Below, in pieces: positions 1-6,277 of a stretch of 6,277 nucleotides of DNA. The DNA lies in NCBI GenBank assembly GCA_003164655.1, contig PLTW01000123.1:1-6277 (forward strand), written 5' to 3'. Below the pieces are notes generated by a model. The model ran no database searches and was not told the DNA's origin. It saw only the letters and a program-made list of their open reading frames with translations. How positions within the stretch are numbered: the first letter of the stretch is position 1; each line of letters starts with the position of its first letter. The translations under genes were made by a program, and so were the position numbers. Origin of the DNA: Actinomycetota bacterium. GTDB lineage: Bacteria > Actinomycetota > Thermoleophilia > UBA2241.

Positions 1-2015
1 TGGAACGCCGGCGCCGACTCGAAGTTCGACAGCATGCGCAGCGGGCGCAGCGCCGTGAGTGGGACCGTGACCGCGGGGTCGCCTTCGTTGTAGGTGACAT
101 GGGCGCTCGCGTAGCGCGGCTGTGAGATCGTCAGGTCGGCCTGAGGCAGCACTCCCGACAGCGTAAACGAGCCGTCGGTCGCGGTGGTCGCCGACACGAT
201 GCCGTCGCTCACGGTGGCGTAGGCGACCGGCTTGCCGGTCGCCGCGTCGGTCACCGTGCCACGGGCCACGACCAGGCCCTGGCCGGCCTGCAGCCGTTCG
301 ATGAACGTGCCCAGGTGGACCTTGGCGTTGGTGTAGGTCGCGGGGTCTGCCGACCACACCGGCACGTCGTGCCATTGCAGCGGGTAGGCGCCGTACTGGA
401 AATGTGTGATGGCCGCGGCGATGCGGGCGGGGTAGGCGGCGACGCCCGGCAGGTTCGAGCGGCTGGCCAGCGACTGAGCAATCTGATAGTACTGGTAGTC
501 CTGCAGGCCGCTGCGCAGCGCCTCCATGCGCAGCGACGACACGGGGCCGGCGTTCTTGTCGTTGAGGCCGAGCGACGGCTCGTAGCCGGGGTAGATAAAC
601 GAGGCTTCGCCGTTGGCGACGAAGGTGGAGCGAAAGTACGACACGGTGTTCTTGTAGGGGTCGCGATAGGTCGAGGTGCCGCGCTTGATCCAGTCGTTGG
701 TGCCCCAGTAAAGCATGCCCTGGACGCCCCACAGCGAGGCCATCCAGAACGTGGCGCGCACGTCGGTAGTGGGGCGGTCGATGAACCAGGCCGGATAGCG
801 GCCCGACCAGTTGCTGGCAAACGAGTACCACCAGACCTGCTTGCCGGCGGCCTGCTGGGCGTGCAGGAGGGGCAGGTCTCCCCAGAAGTGGAACATGCTC
901 GGACACCAGATGTCGACCTGCGACCAGAGGAACTTGTTGGGCACCGCCCCGTCGACGGTCTGTGTGCGGGGCTCGTCGGTCAGCAGGAACGGCTCGCGGA
1001 ACCCAGCGCGGGCCGACGCGGTGTGAATGATCGAGCCGACCAGCTGGGCCTGGTGCATGGACGACTTACTCATCGGCTCGTCGACCACATAGGCGTAGGT
1101 GCGGCCGGCCCAGCCGTTCTCTCGGTAGAAGCGCACGAGGTCGGTCACGTAGGTCTCGATGCGGCTGCGGTCGGAGCCCCAGTTGGTCCAGGGGTGCGTG
1201 AGCGAGAGGGGCAGCCGGGTGTCGAGAAAACCGGTGCCGGCGGGGCCTCCGCTATTGAGCCACGGTGAGAGTCCGGCCGCCAGGCCGGTGGTGGAGGCAT
1301 GGCCGGTCGAGCGGTTCACGGTCGCGCCGGGAAACAGGACTCCCGGGCTCAGCCCGTGCTGCTCCCAGAACTCGTAGTACTTGGGGAGCAAGGTGGCCTG
1401 ACTGGCCCCGGTGCCGCGGACGCTGTCCATGACGCTCTCGATGCTCAGCGGAAACGCCGTGTGCATCGAAAGCTGCTGCCAGCCGAAGTCCCAGACGCGC
1501 ACGGAGACCGGCACGGCTGTCGTTCCGGAGCCCTGGGTCACGTCGATCGTGCCGGTGTAGGTGCCGGCCTGGCTGTCGTAGGGCACGTGAATGGTTAGGA
1601 AGAACGACGTCGTCGTCGCGGGGATGGCGATGGGTGTGCCGAAGCTCACCGGCGGCAGCGGATCGGGGTACTGACCGACCCGCAGATGTTCGTTTTGCGA
1701 GGCCCGGGTAGTTGTTACGTAGACGACCCGAAAGAGGCAGCTGTTGCTCACCAGAAGAGGATCGCTGCCCGCGGCCCACGACAGGCTGACGCTGCCGGCC
1801 TGGCCGCGCAGGGCGATCTGCGCCGACTCGTACTCGTTACCCGCCGCGTAGAGCGTGATCGACTGCGCGGAGAGCGCCTGTGAGAACGGAAACACCTCGC
1901 TGGTCGGGCCGACCGTCCAGACGGCGGCATGGGCCGTGGCGGCCAGGGCCAGCAGGAGGGTGGCGACGGTCACGGCCGCGGCGAGCGCGCCGCGGCGACG
2001 GGCGATTCTTGTCAC
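1..2015 (-). CDS. Secreted GH123/DUF4091-type glycoside hydrolase-like protein, copy B (C-terminus beyond window)
   Basis: An open frame of 671 codons runs from a GTG at 2015 to the left edge without a stop, so the C-terminus is missing. The N-terminus (MTRIARRRGALAAAV) is a signal peptide with an Arg-rich n-region, a hydrophobic core and a likely AHA cleavage site near residue 30. There is no lipobox. Next come a beta-rich domain (about 32-160) and a probable barrel domain with YAYVVDEP, where D312-E313 matches the Asp-Glu catalytic pair known for GH123 beta-N-acetylgalactosaminidases. The DUF4091 signature follows: VDIWCPS, GMLYW, NGEASFIYPGYEP and SSLRMEALRSGLQDYQYY (about 420-511). A carboxypeptidase-regulatory-like domain sits at about 580-652 (GTVTDAATGKPVAYATVSDG). 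By comparison with the neighbouring paralogue about 130 residues are missing, giving roughly 800 in total. The start is supported by AAAGGA four bases upstream and by the complete signal peptide directly after it. Export and fold are fairly secure. Enzyme activity and substrate are inferred. A non-catalytic glycan-binding role is possible, because the family motif has lost acidic residues. Confidence 0.88.
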   Translation of the reverse strand, partial: MTRIARRRGALAAAVTVATLLLALAATAHAAVWTVGPTSEVFPFSQALSAQSITLYAAGNEYESAQIALRGQAGSVSLSWAAGSDPLLVSNSCLFRVVYVTTTRASQNEHLRVGQYPDPLPPVSFGTPIAIPATTTSFFLTIHVPYDSQAGTYTGTIDVTQGSGTTAVPVSVRVWDFGWQQLSMHTAFPLSIESVMDSVRGTGASQATLLPKYYEFWEQHGLSPGVLFPGATVNRSTGHASTTGLAAGLSPWLNSGGPAGTGFLDTRLPLSLTHPWTNWGSDRSRIETYVTDLVRFYRENGWAGRTYAYVVDEPMSKSSMHQAQLVGSIIHTASARAGFREPFLLTDEPRTQTVDGAVPNKFLWSQVDIWCPSMFHFWGDLPLLHAQQAAGKQVWWYSFASNWSGRYPAWFIDRPTTDVRATFWMASLWGVQGMLYWGTNDWIKRGTSTYRDPYKNTVSYFRSTFVANGEASFIYPGYEPSLGLNDKNAGPVSSLRMEALRSGLQDYQYYQIAQSLASRSNLPGVAAYPARIAAAITHFQYGAYPLQWHDVPVWSADPATYTNAKVHLGTFIERLQAGQGLVVARGTVTDAATGKPVAYATVSDGIVSATTATDGSFTLSGVLPQADLTISQPRYASAHVTYNEGDPAVTVPLTALRPLRMLSNFESAPAF

Positions 2016-2019
2016 GATG

Positions 2020-2025
2020 TCCTTT
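2020..2025 (-). promoter_or_regulatory. Ribosome binding site for the GTG-started copy B gene
   Basis: The minus strand reads GAAAGGA, then four bases, then GTG at 2015. This purine-rich site decides the GTG start, since no in-frame ATG lies near. The same AAAGGA core precedes glnA. The 74-base gap to the upstream gene (2016-2089) shows no good -35/-10 pair and no terminator hairpin, which favours read-through from the upstream gene. Confidence 0.65.
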
Positions 2026-2089
2026 CTTGGAGCGAGAACGCAGTGCTCCTAGACATATCGACAACGACCGGGCGGGCCTTGAGACCGCG

Positions 2090-4555
2090 TCAGGAGGCGA
2101 CGAGCGTGTCGACGTCGATCGTGTGGCCGCCGCCGCTCACCTGCAGGGTTGCGGTGGCGAGATGGTGCAGGTCGAGGCCGCGGCCGCGCAGCGCCAGCGA
2201 CAGGTGCGTCCAGCCGCCCGGCCTCAGCAGAAACGTTCTGGCGGCGCGGCGGCCGTGGGTGTCGCGCAGCGTCAGCGTGAGAAACCAGGGATGCACGTGA
2301 TCGAGCGTGCCGGGGCTGAAGACGTCGAGGCCCAGAGTGCGGCGCGAGCTCAGGTTGCGGCGGCCGGGCGGCAGCGACAGAGTCGCTGCCGCCCGGCCGC
2401 CGCGCAATGTCACACTCACGCCGGCGCTGCCGCTGGTGACCTGCGAGCTCTCCGGCGCGGCGCTCCCGCCGTTGGTCACGACGAACCCCGGCAGGGTGTC
2501 GAAGTCGGCGATCAGCAGCGTCGCGGGGCTGCGCGTCAGGGCGATAGCCACCGCGGGGTCGTCGCCCAGACCCGTCGTGACGGCTGTGAGGTAGAGCGGG
2601 TGGCTCACGGTCAGACGCCAGCCGGGCAGCACGCCGGGCAGCGCGAACCGGCCCTGGGCGTCGGTCGTTGTCTGTACGACGCCGTCGCTCACGCGGGCGC
2701 CCGCGACGGGAAGACCGTCGGCTGCGTCCTGGGCGACGCCCGACACGCTGACGGGCGCCAGGCCGCTGCGGCTGCGCACGATGTAGTCGGCGAGATGGGC
2801 GCGGGCTGCGTCGTACAGCACCTCGTTGGAGGTGAAGGCCGGCAGGTTGCGGTAGGCCGACGGCGACATCGCGCCGTAACGGTAGTCGGCGACGGCGGCC
2901 GCGACCTGCCGGGTGCAGGCCGCCGCCGCCTCGCTGGCCGGCACGTCGCGGCGGGCCGCGGAGGCCAGCGTGAGGTACTCGTAGTCCTCGATGCCGTCGC
3001 GCAGTGACTCGAGGCGCAGCGACGAGACCGGACCAGCGTAGGGGTCGGTCAGCCCGAGCGCCGGCTCGTAGCCCGGGTACACTAGCGATGCTTCGCCGTT
3101 GGCGATCAGACCCTTGCTGGTGGCAAACGAGACGGGGTCGAGATAAGGATCCCGGTAGCCGGCGCCGGTGACGGCGTCGCCCCAGCGCATCGTGTTCCAG
3201 TACAGAAAGCCGGTCGCGTTCCAGCGCCACGTCACCCAGGGGGTGGCGCGCTCGTCGGTCAGCGGCTTGTCGATCAGGAACGTGGGGTAGTCGGTGGGGT
3301 CGAACGACGCATACGAATACCACCATGTCTCGGCGCCCGCTTCGCGGCGCTGCTCGAGCGCGGGCAGGCACGCGAAGTAGCGGTAGACGCTCGGGCACCA
3401 GATATCGACCTGGTCGAACAGGAAGGTGTTGGCCAGCCGGCCGTCGCCGGCCTGTGGCCGTGGCCAGTCGGTGACCAGCACGCGGGCCCGAAAGCCGAGC
3501 GGCGCCGAGATCGCGTGCGCGAGCGCGGCCAACTGGGCCGTCTGTACCTCCTGCCGGTAGCGCGGCTCGTCGTAGACGTAGAGGTACCCCTTGTCCTGCC
3601 AGCCGTTGGCCACGTACAGACGGAACAGCTCGTCGAGGTAGGTGACAAGCTGGGGGCGCACGGCGATCGGGTCGAGCCCGGGCCAGGGCCAGTTGCGCAG
3701 GAGCGGAAAGGCCGTGTCTGAGAACAGACCCGGCGAGGTGTCGCTGTCGCTCAGGTAGGGCGAAAGGGCGGCGGTCAGGCCCAGATCGTTCATCTGGCCC
3801 GTCGTCACGTCGACCGGCGGGGCCGGCAGCAGCAGAGTAGGGCTGATGTCGTGCTGCGCCCAGAAGCGGTAGTACGTGTCGGACAGCGTGGCGCGGTTGG
3901 CGGGCGTGTCGGGCACGACGCCGGCCAGGCTGCGCAGGGCGGTCCTCACGTCCATCGGGAAGGCCGTGTTGAGGCTGGTCTGCGTCCAGCCGAAGTCGTA
4001 GACGGTCAGGCTGACCGGCACCCGCACCGGCGCCGCCGGGTAGCCCGCGGCCAGCGGATCGCCGGGGTCGTCGACGATGAGCGTGCCGCTGTACAGGCCG
4101 GCCGGCGCGTCGCTCGGCACATGCACGCGCAGGTAGAACGAATTGGCGCCCGCCGACAGGTCGGTGGGCGCCCCGAAGGCCGCCGGCAGCAAGGGGTCGG
4201 GGTAAAGGCCGGGCAGCGAGCCGACGCCGGTCGAGGGCCGGGTGATCGTGACGTAGCCCACCTTGAAGAGCTCCGCCGAGCCCACCAGCAGAGGGTCGCT
4301 CGAGGGGCCCCACGAGACCGTTACGCTGCGCTCGACCGTGCCCGCGACCGCGACCTGGGCGGCCTCGTACTCGTTGCGCGCGGCGCTGATCGAGACGGCC
4401 TGGACGGTGGTAGGCGTCGAGTCGGGGAACACCTTGGCGTCGGAGGCCACGACCCACACGGCGGCGCTCGCCGGCACGGCCGACGCTAGGAGCCAGACGG
4501 CCGCGGTCAGCGCGAACGCGAGGATCGCAAGCGAGGTGCGCGGCGCTCTGCTCAT
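2090..4555 (-). CDS. Secreted GH123/DUF4091-type glycoside hydrolase-like protein, copy A (complete, 821 aa)
   Basis: This is a complete gene ending in TGA at 2090-2092. The ATG at 4555 is chosen because it opens a signal peptide (MSRAPRTSLAILAFAL..., cleavage likely after ASA near residue 31). An in-frame ATG at 4651 would add 32 non-signal residues that overlap the glnA end. After the signal come a beta-sandwich-like domain (about 33-170, with NEYEAAQVAV and VYDFGW) and a probable barrel with YLYVYDEP, whose D329-E330 fits the GH123 Asp-Glu pair used for substrate-assisted hydrolysis of N-acetylhexosaminides. The DUF4091 signature spans about 430-530: TGFLYWN, NGEASLVYPGYEP and SLRLESLRDGIEDYEYL. 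A carboxypeptidase-regulatory-like domain lies at about 600-672. A beta-rich tail (about 676-821, starting LLIADFDTLPGF) may be a carbohydrate-binding module. No membrane anchor or sorting signal follows, so the product is probably released or held by glycan binding. It lies 32 bases behind glnA and may be co-transcribed with it. Substrate specificity cannot be read from the sequence. Confidence 0.9.
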   Translation of the reverse strand: MSRAPRTSLAILAFALTAAVWLLASAVPASAAVWVVASDAKVFPDSTPTTVQAVSISAARNEYEAAQVAVAGTVERSVTVSWGPSSDPLLVGSAELFKVGYVTITRPSTGVGSLPGLYPDPLLPAAFGAPTDLSAGANSFYLRVHVPSDAPAGLYSGTLIVDDPGDPLAAGYPAAPVRVPVSLTVYDFGWTQTSLNTAFPMDVRTALRSLAGVVPDTPANRATLSDTYYRFWAQHDISPTLLLPAPPVDVTTGQMNDLGLTAALSPYLSDSDTSPGLFSDTAFPLLRNWPWPGLDPIAVRPQLVTYLDELFRLYVANGWQDKGYLYVYDEPRYRQEVQTAQLAALAHAISAPLGFRARVLVTDWPRPQAGDGRLANTFLFDQVDIWCPSVYRYFACLPALEQRREAGAETWWYSYASFDPTDYPTFLIDKPLTDERATPWVTWRWNATGFLYWNTMRWGDAVTGAGYRDPYLDPVSFATSKGLIANGEASLVYPGYEPALGLTDPYAGPVSSLRLESLRDGIEDYEYLTLASAARRDVPASEAAAACTRQVAAAVADYRYGAMSPSAYRNLPAFTSNEVLYDAARAHLADYIVRSRSGLAPVSVSGVAQDAADGLPVAGARVSDGVVQTTTDAQGRFALPGVLPGWRLTVSHPLYLTAVTTGLGDDPAVAIALTRSPATLLIADFDTLPGFVVTNGGSAAPESSQVTSGSAGVSVTLRGGRAAATLSLPPGRRNLSSRRTLGLDVFSPGTLDHVHPWFLTLTLRDTHGRRAARTFLLRPGGWTHLSLALRGRGLDLHHLATATLQVSGGGHTIDVDTLVAS

Positions 4556-4586
4556 CGGCGCTTCCGCCGACGCGGTGCCGGCGCCG
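4556..4586 (-). repeat. Inverted repeat filling the glnA-to-copy A gap and abutting the start codon
   Basis: The arms CGGCGC (4556-4561) and GCGCCG (4581-4586) are exact reverse complements separated by 19 bases. They flank the whole gap between the glnA stop and the ATG of the next gene. The weak Shine-Dalgarno-like GGAA lies in the loop. There is no U-tract, so it does not look like an intrinsic terminator. It might limit ribosome access unless ribosomes finishing glnA open it. A 6-bp GC-rich inverted repeat can easily occur by chance in this base composition. Confidence 0.3.
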
Positions 4587-4587
4587 A

Positions 4588-5919
4588 TCAGATCACCGAG
4601 TAGTACTTGTCGATCTCCCAGCGCGTCACCTGCTCGCGATACTCGTACCACTCGTTGAGCTTGTTGGTGATGAAGCGCTCGAAGAGGTGATCGCCGAGCG
4701 TGCGCCGCACGAGCGCGCTTTCGTTGGTGAGGCGCACCGCTTCGTAGAGGTTGTTGGGCAGCGAGTCGAGGCCGACGGCCTCACGCTCGTCGGCGGTCAT
4801 CTTGTAGATGTTGGGCTCGACCGAGGGCGGCAGTTCGTACTCGTTCTCGATGCCTTCGAGGCCGGCGGCGAGCATGACGGCGAAGGCGAGGTAGGGGTTG
4901 GCCGCCGGGTCGGGGTTGCGCAGCTCGGCTCGCACGGTGCTCTCTTTGCCCTGCACGTAGAGGGGCACGCGGATCAGGGCGGTGCGGTTGCGGTGGGCCC
5001 ACGAGATGTAGACCGGCGCCTCGTAGCCGGGCACCAGGCGCTTGAAGCTGTTGACGTACTGGTTGAGCAGCGCGCAGATCTCGCTCATGTGCTTGAGCTG
5101 TCCGGCGATGAAGCCCTTGGCCAGGTCGGAGAGGTGATTGGGATCGTCTTCGGAGAAGAAGGCGTTGTCGTCGCCGCGGAACAGCGACTGGTGCACGTGC
5201 ATGCCGCTGCCGTTCACGCCGTGGAGCGGCTTAGGCATGAATGTGGCGTGGACGCCGTTGTGAGCGGCCACTTCTTTGACGATCAGCCGGCAGGTCATGA
5301 CGCGGTCGGCCATGATCAGCGCCTGGTCGTAGTGGGGGTCGATCTCGTGCTGCGAGGGAGCGACCTCGTGGTGCGAGGCCTCCATGGGGATGTCGAGACG
5401 GTCGAGCGTGCGGATGGTCTGCTTGCGCAGGTCGTTGCCCAGATCGGCCGGCAGCACGTCGAAGTAGCCGCCCTCGTCGATCACTTCGGGGGTGGGGCGG
5501 TCACCCTTGAAGTAGAAGTACTCGAGCTCGGGTCCGACGTAGAACTCGAGCCCGAGCGCGCGGGCGCGGTCGAGCTGACGGCGCAGCACCCAGCGCGGGT
5601 CGCCCTCGAAGGGCCGGTAATCGCGGCCGAGCACGTCGCAGAACACGAAGGCGGTCTTCTCGTGGTTCTGCGACCAGGGCAGGACCTTGAGCGTGTCCCA
5701 GTCGGGCATGGCCACGATGTCGGACTCCTCGATCTCGGCGTAGCCGGTGATGGACGAGCCGTCAAAGGCGGCGCCCGACTCGATCACGCTGTCGAGCTGG
5801 CGGTCGGGGATCTCGACCATCTTGAGGTTGCCGAGGATGTCGGTGAACCACAGCTGAATGTGCTTGACCTGCTCGTCGGCGATGAGCTTGCGGATGCTGG
5901 CCTGGCGCTCATTATCCAT
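4588..5919 (-). CDS. glnA: Glutamine synthetase, class I (alpha type)
   Basis: This is the cytoplasmic dodecameric enzyme that joins ammonia to glutamate with ATP to make glutamine, the main entry of nitrogen. It has 443 residues, the usual length of the I-alpha form. The beta-grasp N-domain has WFTDILGNLK and FDGSSITGY. Metal and substrate residues are present: E131 and E133 (GPELEYF), E185 and E192 (HHEVAPSQHEID), H241 (NGSGMHVHQS), flap E300 (KRLVPGYEAPVY), RNRTALIRVP, and E332/R334 (RAELRNPDPAANPYLAF). The adenylylation-site tyrosine context of the beta class is not seen. The start at 5919 (MDNERQASIRKL) aligns without gaps to Bacillus-type GlnA and has AAAGGA five bases upstream. A longer ATG start at 5952 would lie at or before the predicted transcript start. 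Position 62, an Arg in Bacillus GlnA with a role in feedback inhibition, is Glu here. The gene has its own promoter at 5956-5984 and is followed closely by two exported hydrolase-like genes. The family call is secure. Confidence 0.98.
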   Translation of the reverse strand: MDNERQASIRKLIADEQVKHIQLWFTDILGNLKMVEIPDRQLDSVIESGAAFDGSSITGYAEIEESDIVAMPDWDTLKVLPWSQNHEKTAFVFCDVLGRDYRPFEGDPRWVLRRQLDRARALGLEFYVGPELEYFYFKGDRPTPEVIDEGGYFDVLPADLGNDLRKQTIRTLDRLDIPMEASHHEVAPSQHEIDPHYDQALIMADRVMTCRLIVKEVAAHNGVHATFMPKPLHGVNGSGMHVHQSLFRGDDNAFFSEDDPNHLSDLAKGFIAGQLKHMSEICALLNQYVNSFKRLVPGYEAPVYISWAHRNRTALIRVPLYVQGKESTVRAELRNPDPAANPYLAFAVMLAAGLEGIENEYELPPSVEPNIYKMTADEREAVGLDSLPNNLYEAVRLTNESALVRRTLGDHLFERFITNKLNEWYEYREQVTRWEIDKYYSVI

Positions 5920-5924
5920 GGTCG

Positions 5925-5930
5925 TCCTTT
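5925..5930 (-). promoter_or_regulatory. Ribosome binding site of glnA
   Basis: The minus strand reads AAAGGA, five bases, then ATG at 5919. This favours the 5919 start over the upstream in-frame ATG at 5952, which has no comparable purine-rich site before it. Confidence 0.75.
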
Positions 5931-5955
5931 CAGGCCGATTGCGGTAGACCATCTT

Positions 5956-5984
5956 CTTTTAGCAGACGACCGACGGAGGGGCAA
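5956..5984 (-). promoter_or_regulatory. Putative sigma70-type promoter of glnA
   Basis: On the minus strand TTGCCC (5979-5984) is followed after 17 bases by TAAAAG (5956-5961). TGC directly precedes the -10 hexamer, giving an extended -10. The predicted transcript start near 5949 leaves a leader of about 30 bases before the glnA ATG. I saw no convincing GlnR- or TnrA-type operator around it. Confidence 0.5.
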
Positions 5985-6038
5985 CAGTGCATCCACAAAG
6001 GCTTCGGCAGCCAGGCGGCGAACAGACGGCTAGGCTCA

Positions 6039-6068
6039 TTGCACGCTCAGGCTGTATGTGCCTATACT
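6039..6068 (+). promoter_or_regulatory. Putative sigma70-type promoter of the DUF5679 gene
   Basis: TTGCAC (6039-6044) is followed after 18 bases by TATACT (6063-6068), a good vegetative promoter match that stands out in this GC-rich region. Transcription would start near 6075, leaving a leader of about 53 bases. The glnA promoter lies about 55 bases away, pointing the other way. Confidence 0.6.
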
Positions 6069-6095
6069 GCGCCCGAGAGTGGGGGACAAACGGCG

Positions 6096-6108
6096 GGGGA
6101 TCCTCCCC
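6096..6108 (+). other. Small GC-rich hairpin in the leader of the DUF5679 gene
   Basis: GGGGA (6096-6100) pairs with TCCCC (6104-6108) across a three-base loop, ending seven bases before the Shine-Dalgarno sequence. It is short, has no U-tract after it and no known riboswitch form. It may stabilise the 5' end of the messenger or be chance. Confidence 0.25.
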
Positions 6109-6114
6109 GGCCGG

Positions 6115-6122
6115 AAAGGAGG
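6115..6122 (+). promoter_or_regulatory. Strong ribosome binding site of the DUF5679 gene
   Basis: AAAGGAGG is a near-perfect Shine-Dalgarno sequence six bases before the ATG at 6129. It is the strongest such site in the window and suggests the small protein is made in quantity. Confidence 0.8.
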
Positions 6123-6128
6123 GCCCGC

Positions 6129-6277
6129 ATGGCAACCGAGGCTTACTGCGTGAAGTGTCGCACCAAGCGTCAGATGAAGGACGAGAAGAAAGTCACCATG
6201 AAGAACGGCAAGCCGGCCACCCAGGGCGTCTGCCCGGAGTGCGGCACCAAGATGTTCAAGATCGGCGCCGGCAAGTA
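6129..6277 (+). CDS. DUF5679 small zinc-ribbon protein (reaches window edge)
   Basis: Forty-nine codons are visible, followed by the first two bases (TA) of the next codon. That codon would be a stop if completed by A or G, which fits the roughly 50-residue length of this family. The protein has two CxxC pairs, C7/C10 (YCVKC) and C35/C38 (CPECGTKMFK), the spacing of a zinc ribbon. The middle section is Lys-rich with KKVTMKNGKPATQG, which I recognise as the DUF5679 pattern. No function is established for the family as far as I know. A nucleic-acid or ribosome-associated role would fit a basic zinc ribbon but is inference. It has its own promoter and a strong ribosome binding site, and it diverges from glnA. 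The overall base use matches its neighbours. Confidence 0.88.
   Translation, partial: MATEAYCVKCRTKRQMKDEKKVTMKNGKPATQGVCPECGTKMFKIGAGK

Noticed and set aside
315..1268. A 317-codon plus-strand open frame
   Set aside because: It is antisense to the copy B gene, whose domain motifs are intact in this region.
1..2015. Copy B as a pseudogene
   Set aside because: Translating the frame from the GTG to the edge shows no internal stop or frameshift. It only lacks its end because the window stops.
1880..3007. A 375-codon plus-strand open frame across the gap between the two hydrolase-like genes
   Set aside because: It is low in information, rich in Arg, Ala and Gly, antisense to conserved coding sequence on both sides, and has no recognisable motif.
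2049..4457. An 802-codon open frame on the minus strand overlapping the copy A gene in another frame
   Set aside because: It is extremely rich in Arg, Pro and Gly with no domain motif. It is a GC-driven shadow of the gene that has a signal peptide and family motifs.
4556..4651. Longer start at 4651 for the copy A gene
   Set aside because: It would place 32 non-conserved residues before the signal peptide and overlap the glnA 3' end. The ATG at 4555 begins a proper signal peptide.
5920..5952. Longer start at 5952 for glnA
   Set aside because: The extra 11 residues are not part of the family, and the ATG at 5919 has a ribosome binding site and aligns to known N-termini.
4687..6033. A 448-codon plus-strand open frame opposite glnA
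   Set aside because: It is antisense to a fully canonical glutamine synthetase. Its Val/Gly/His/Asp-rich composition is typical of an antisense shadow in high-GC DNA.

Overview
The window is a high-GC bacterial chromosome segment. GC-rich third codon positions, one GTG start, a class I-alpha type glutamine synthetase and a DUF5679 zinc-ribbon protein together suggest an actinobacterial-type organism (Coriobacteriia or Thermoleophilia would fit) or possibly Chloroflexota. This placement is an inference from family knowledge and no marker here proves it.

Layout: three genes read leftwards (minus strand) and one reads rightwards from the right edge. Going leftwards from the divergent intergenic region (5920-6128) they are glnA (5919-4588), a secreted GH123/DUF4091-type protein of 821 residues (4555-2090), and a second, clearly homologous secreted GH123/DUF4091-type protein (from 2015, running off the left edge with 671 codons visible). 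The gaps are 32 and 74 bases, with no convincing terminator or internal promoter, so the three may be one transcription unit. On the plus strand, a four-cysteine DUF5679 protein starts at 6129 and reaches the right edge. The intergenic region holds a plausible sigma70-type promoter for each direction.

How the parts may work together: GlnA makes glutamine from ammonia and glutamate in the cytoplasm. The two downstream products carry signal peptides and the fold signature of a glycoside hydrolase family known for beta-N-acetylgalactosaminidase activity, including the Asp-Glu catalytic pair. They also carry a carboxypeptidase-regulatory-like beta domain and (complete in the second gene) a C-terminal beta-rich domain that may bind carbohydrate. 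A link between amino-sugar glycan use and nitrogen assimilation is possible but rests on gene order only.

The points most worth a second look are the tandem pair of divergent exported GH123-like proteins behind glnA, the loss of acidic residues in a family motif in one copy, and a Glu at the position of the regulatory Arg62 in an otherwise canonical I-alpha glutamine synthetase. I saw no CRISPR, tRNA, rRNA, mobile element or attachment site.
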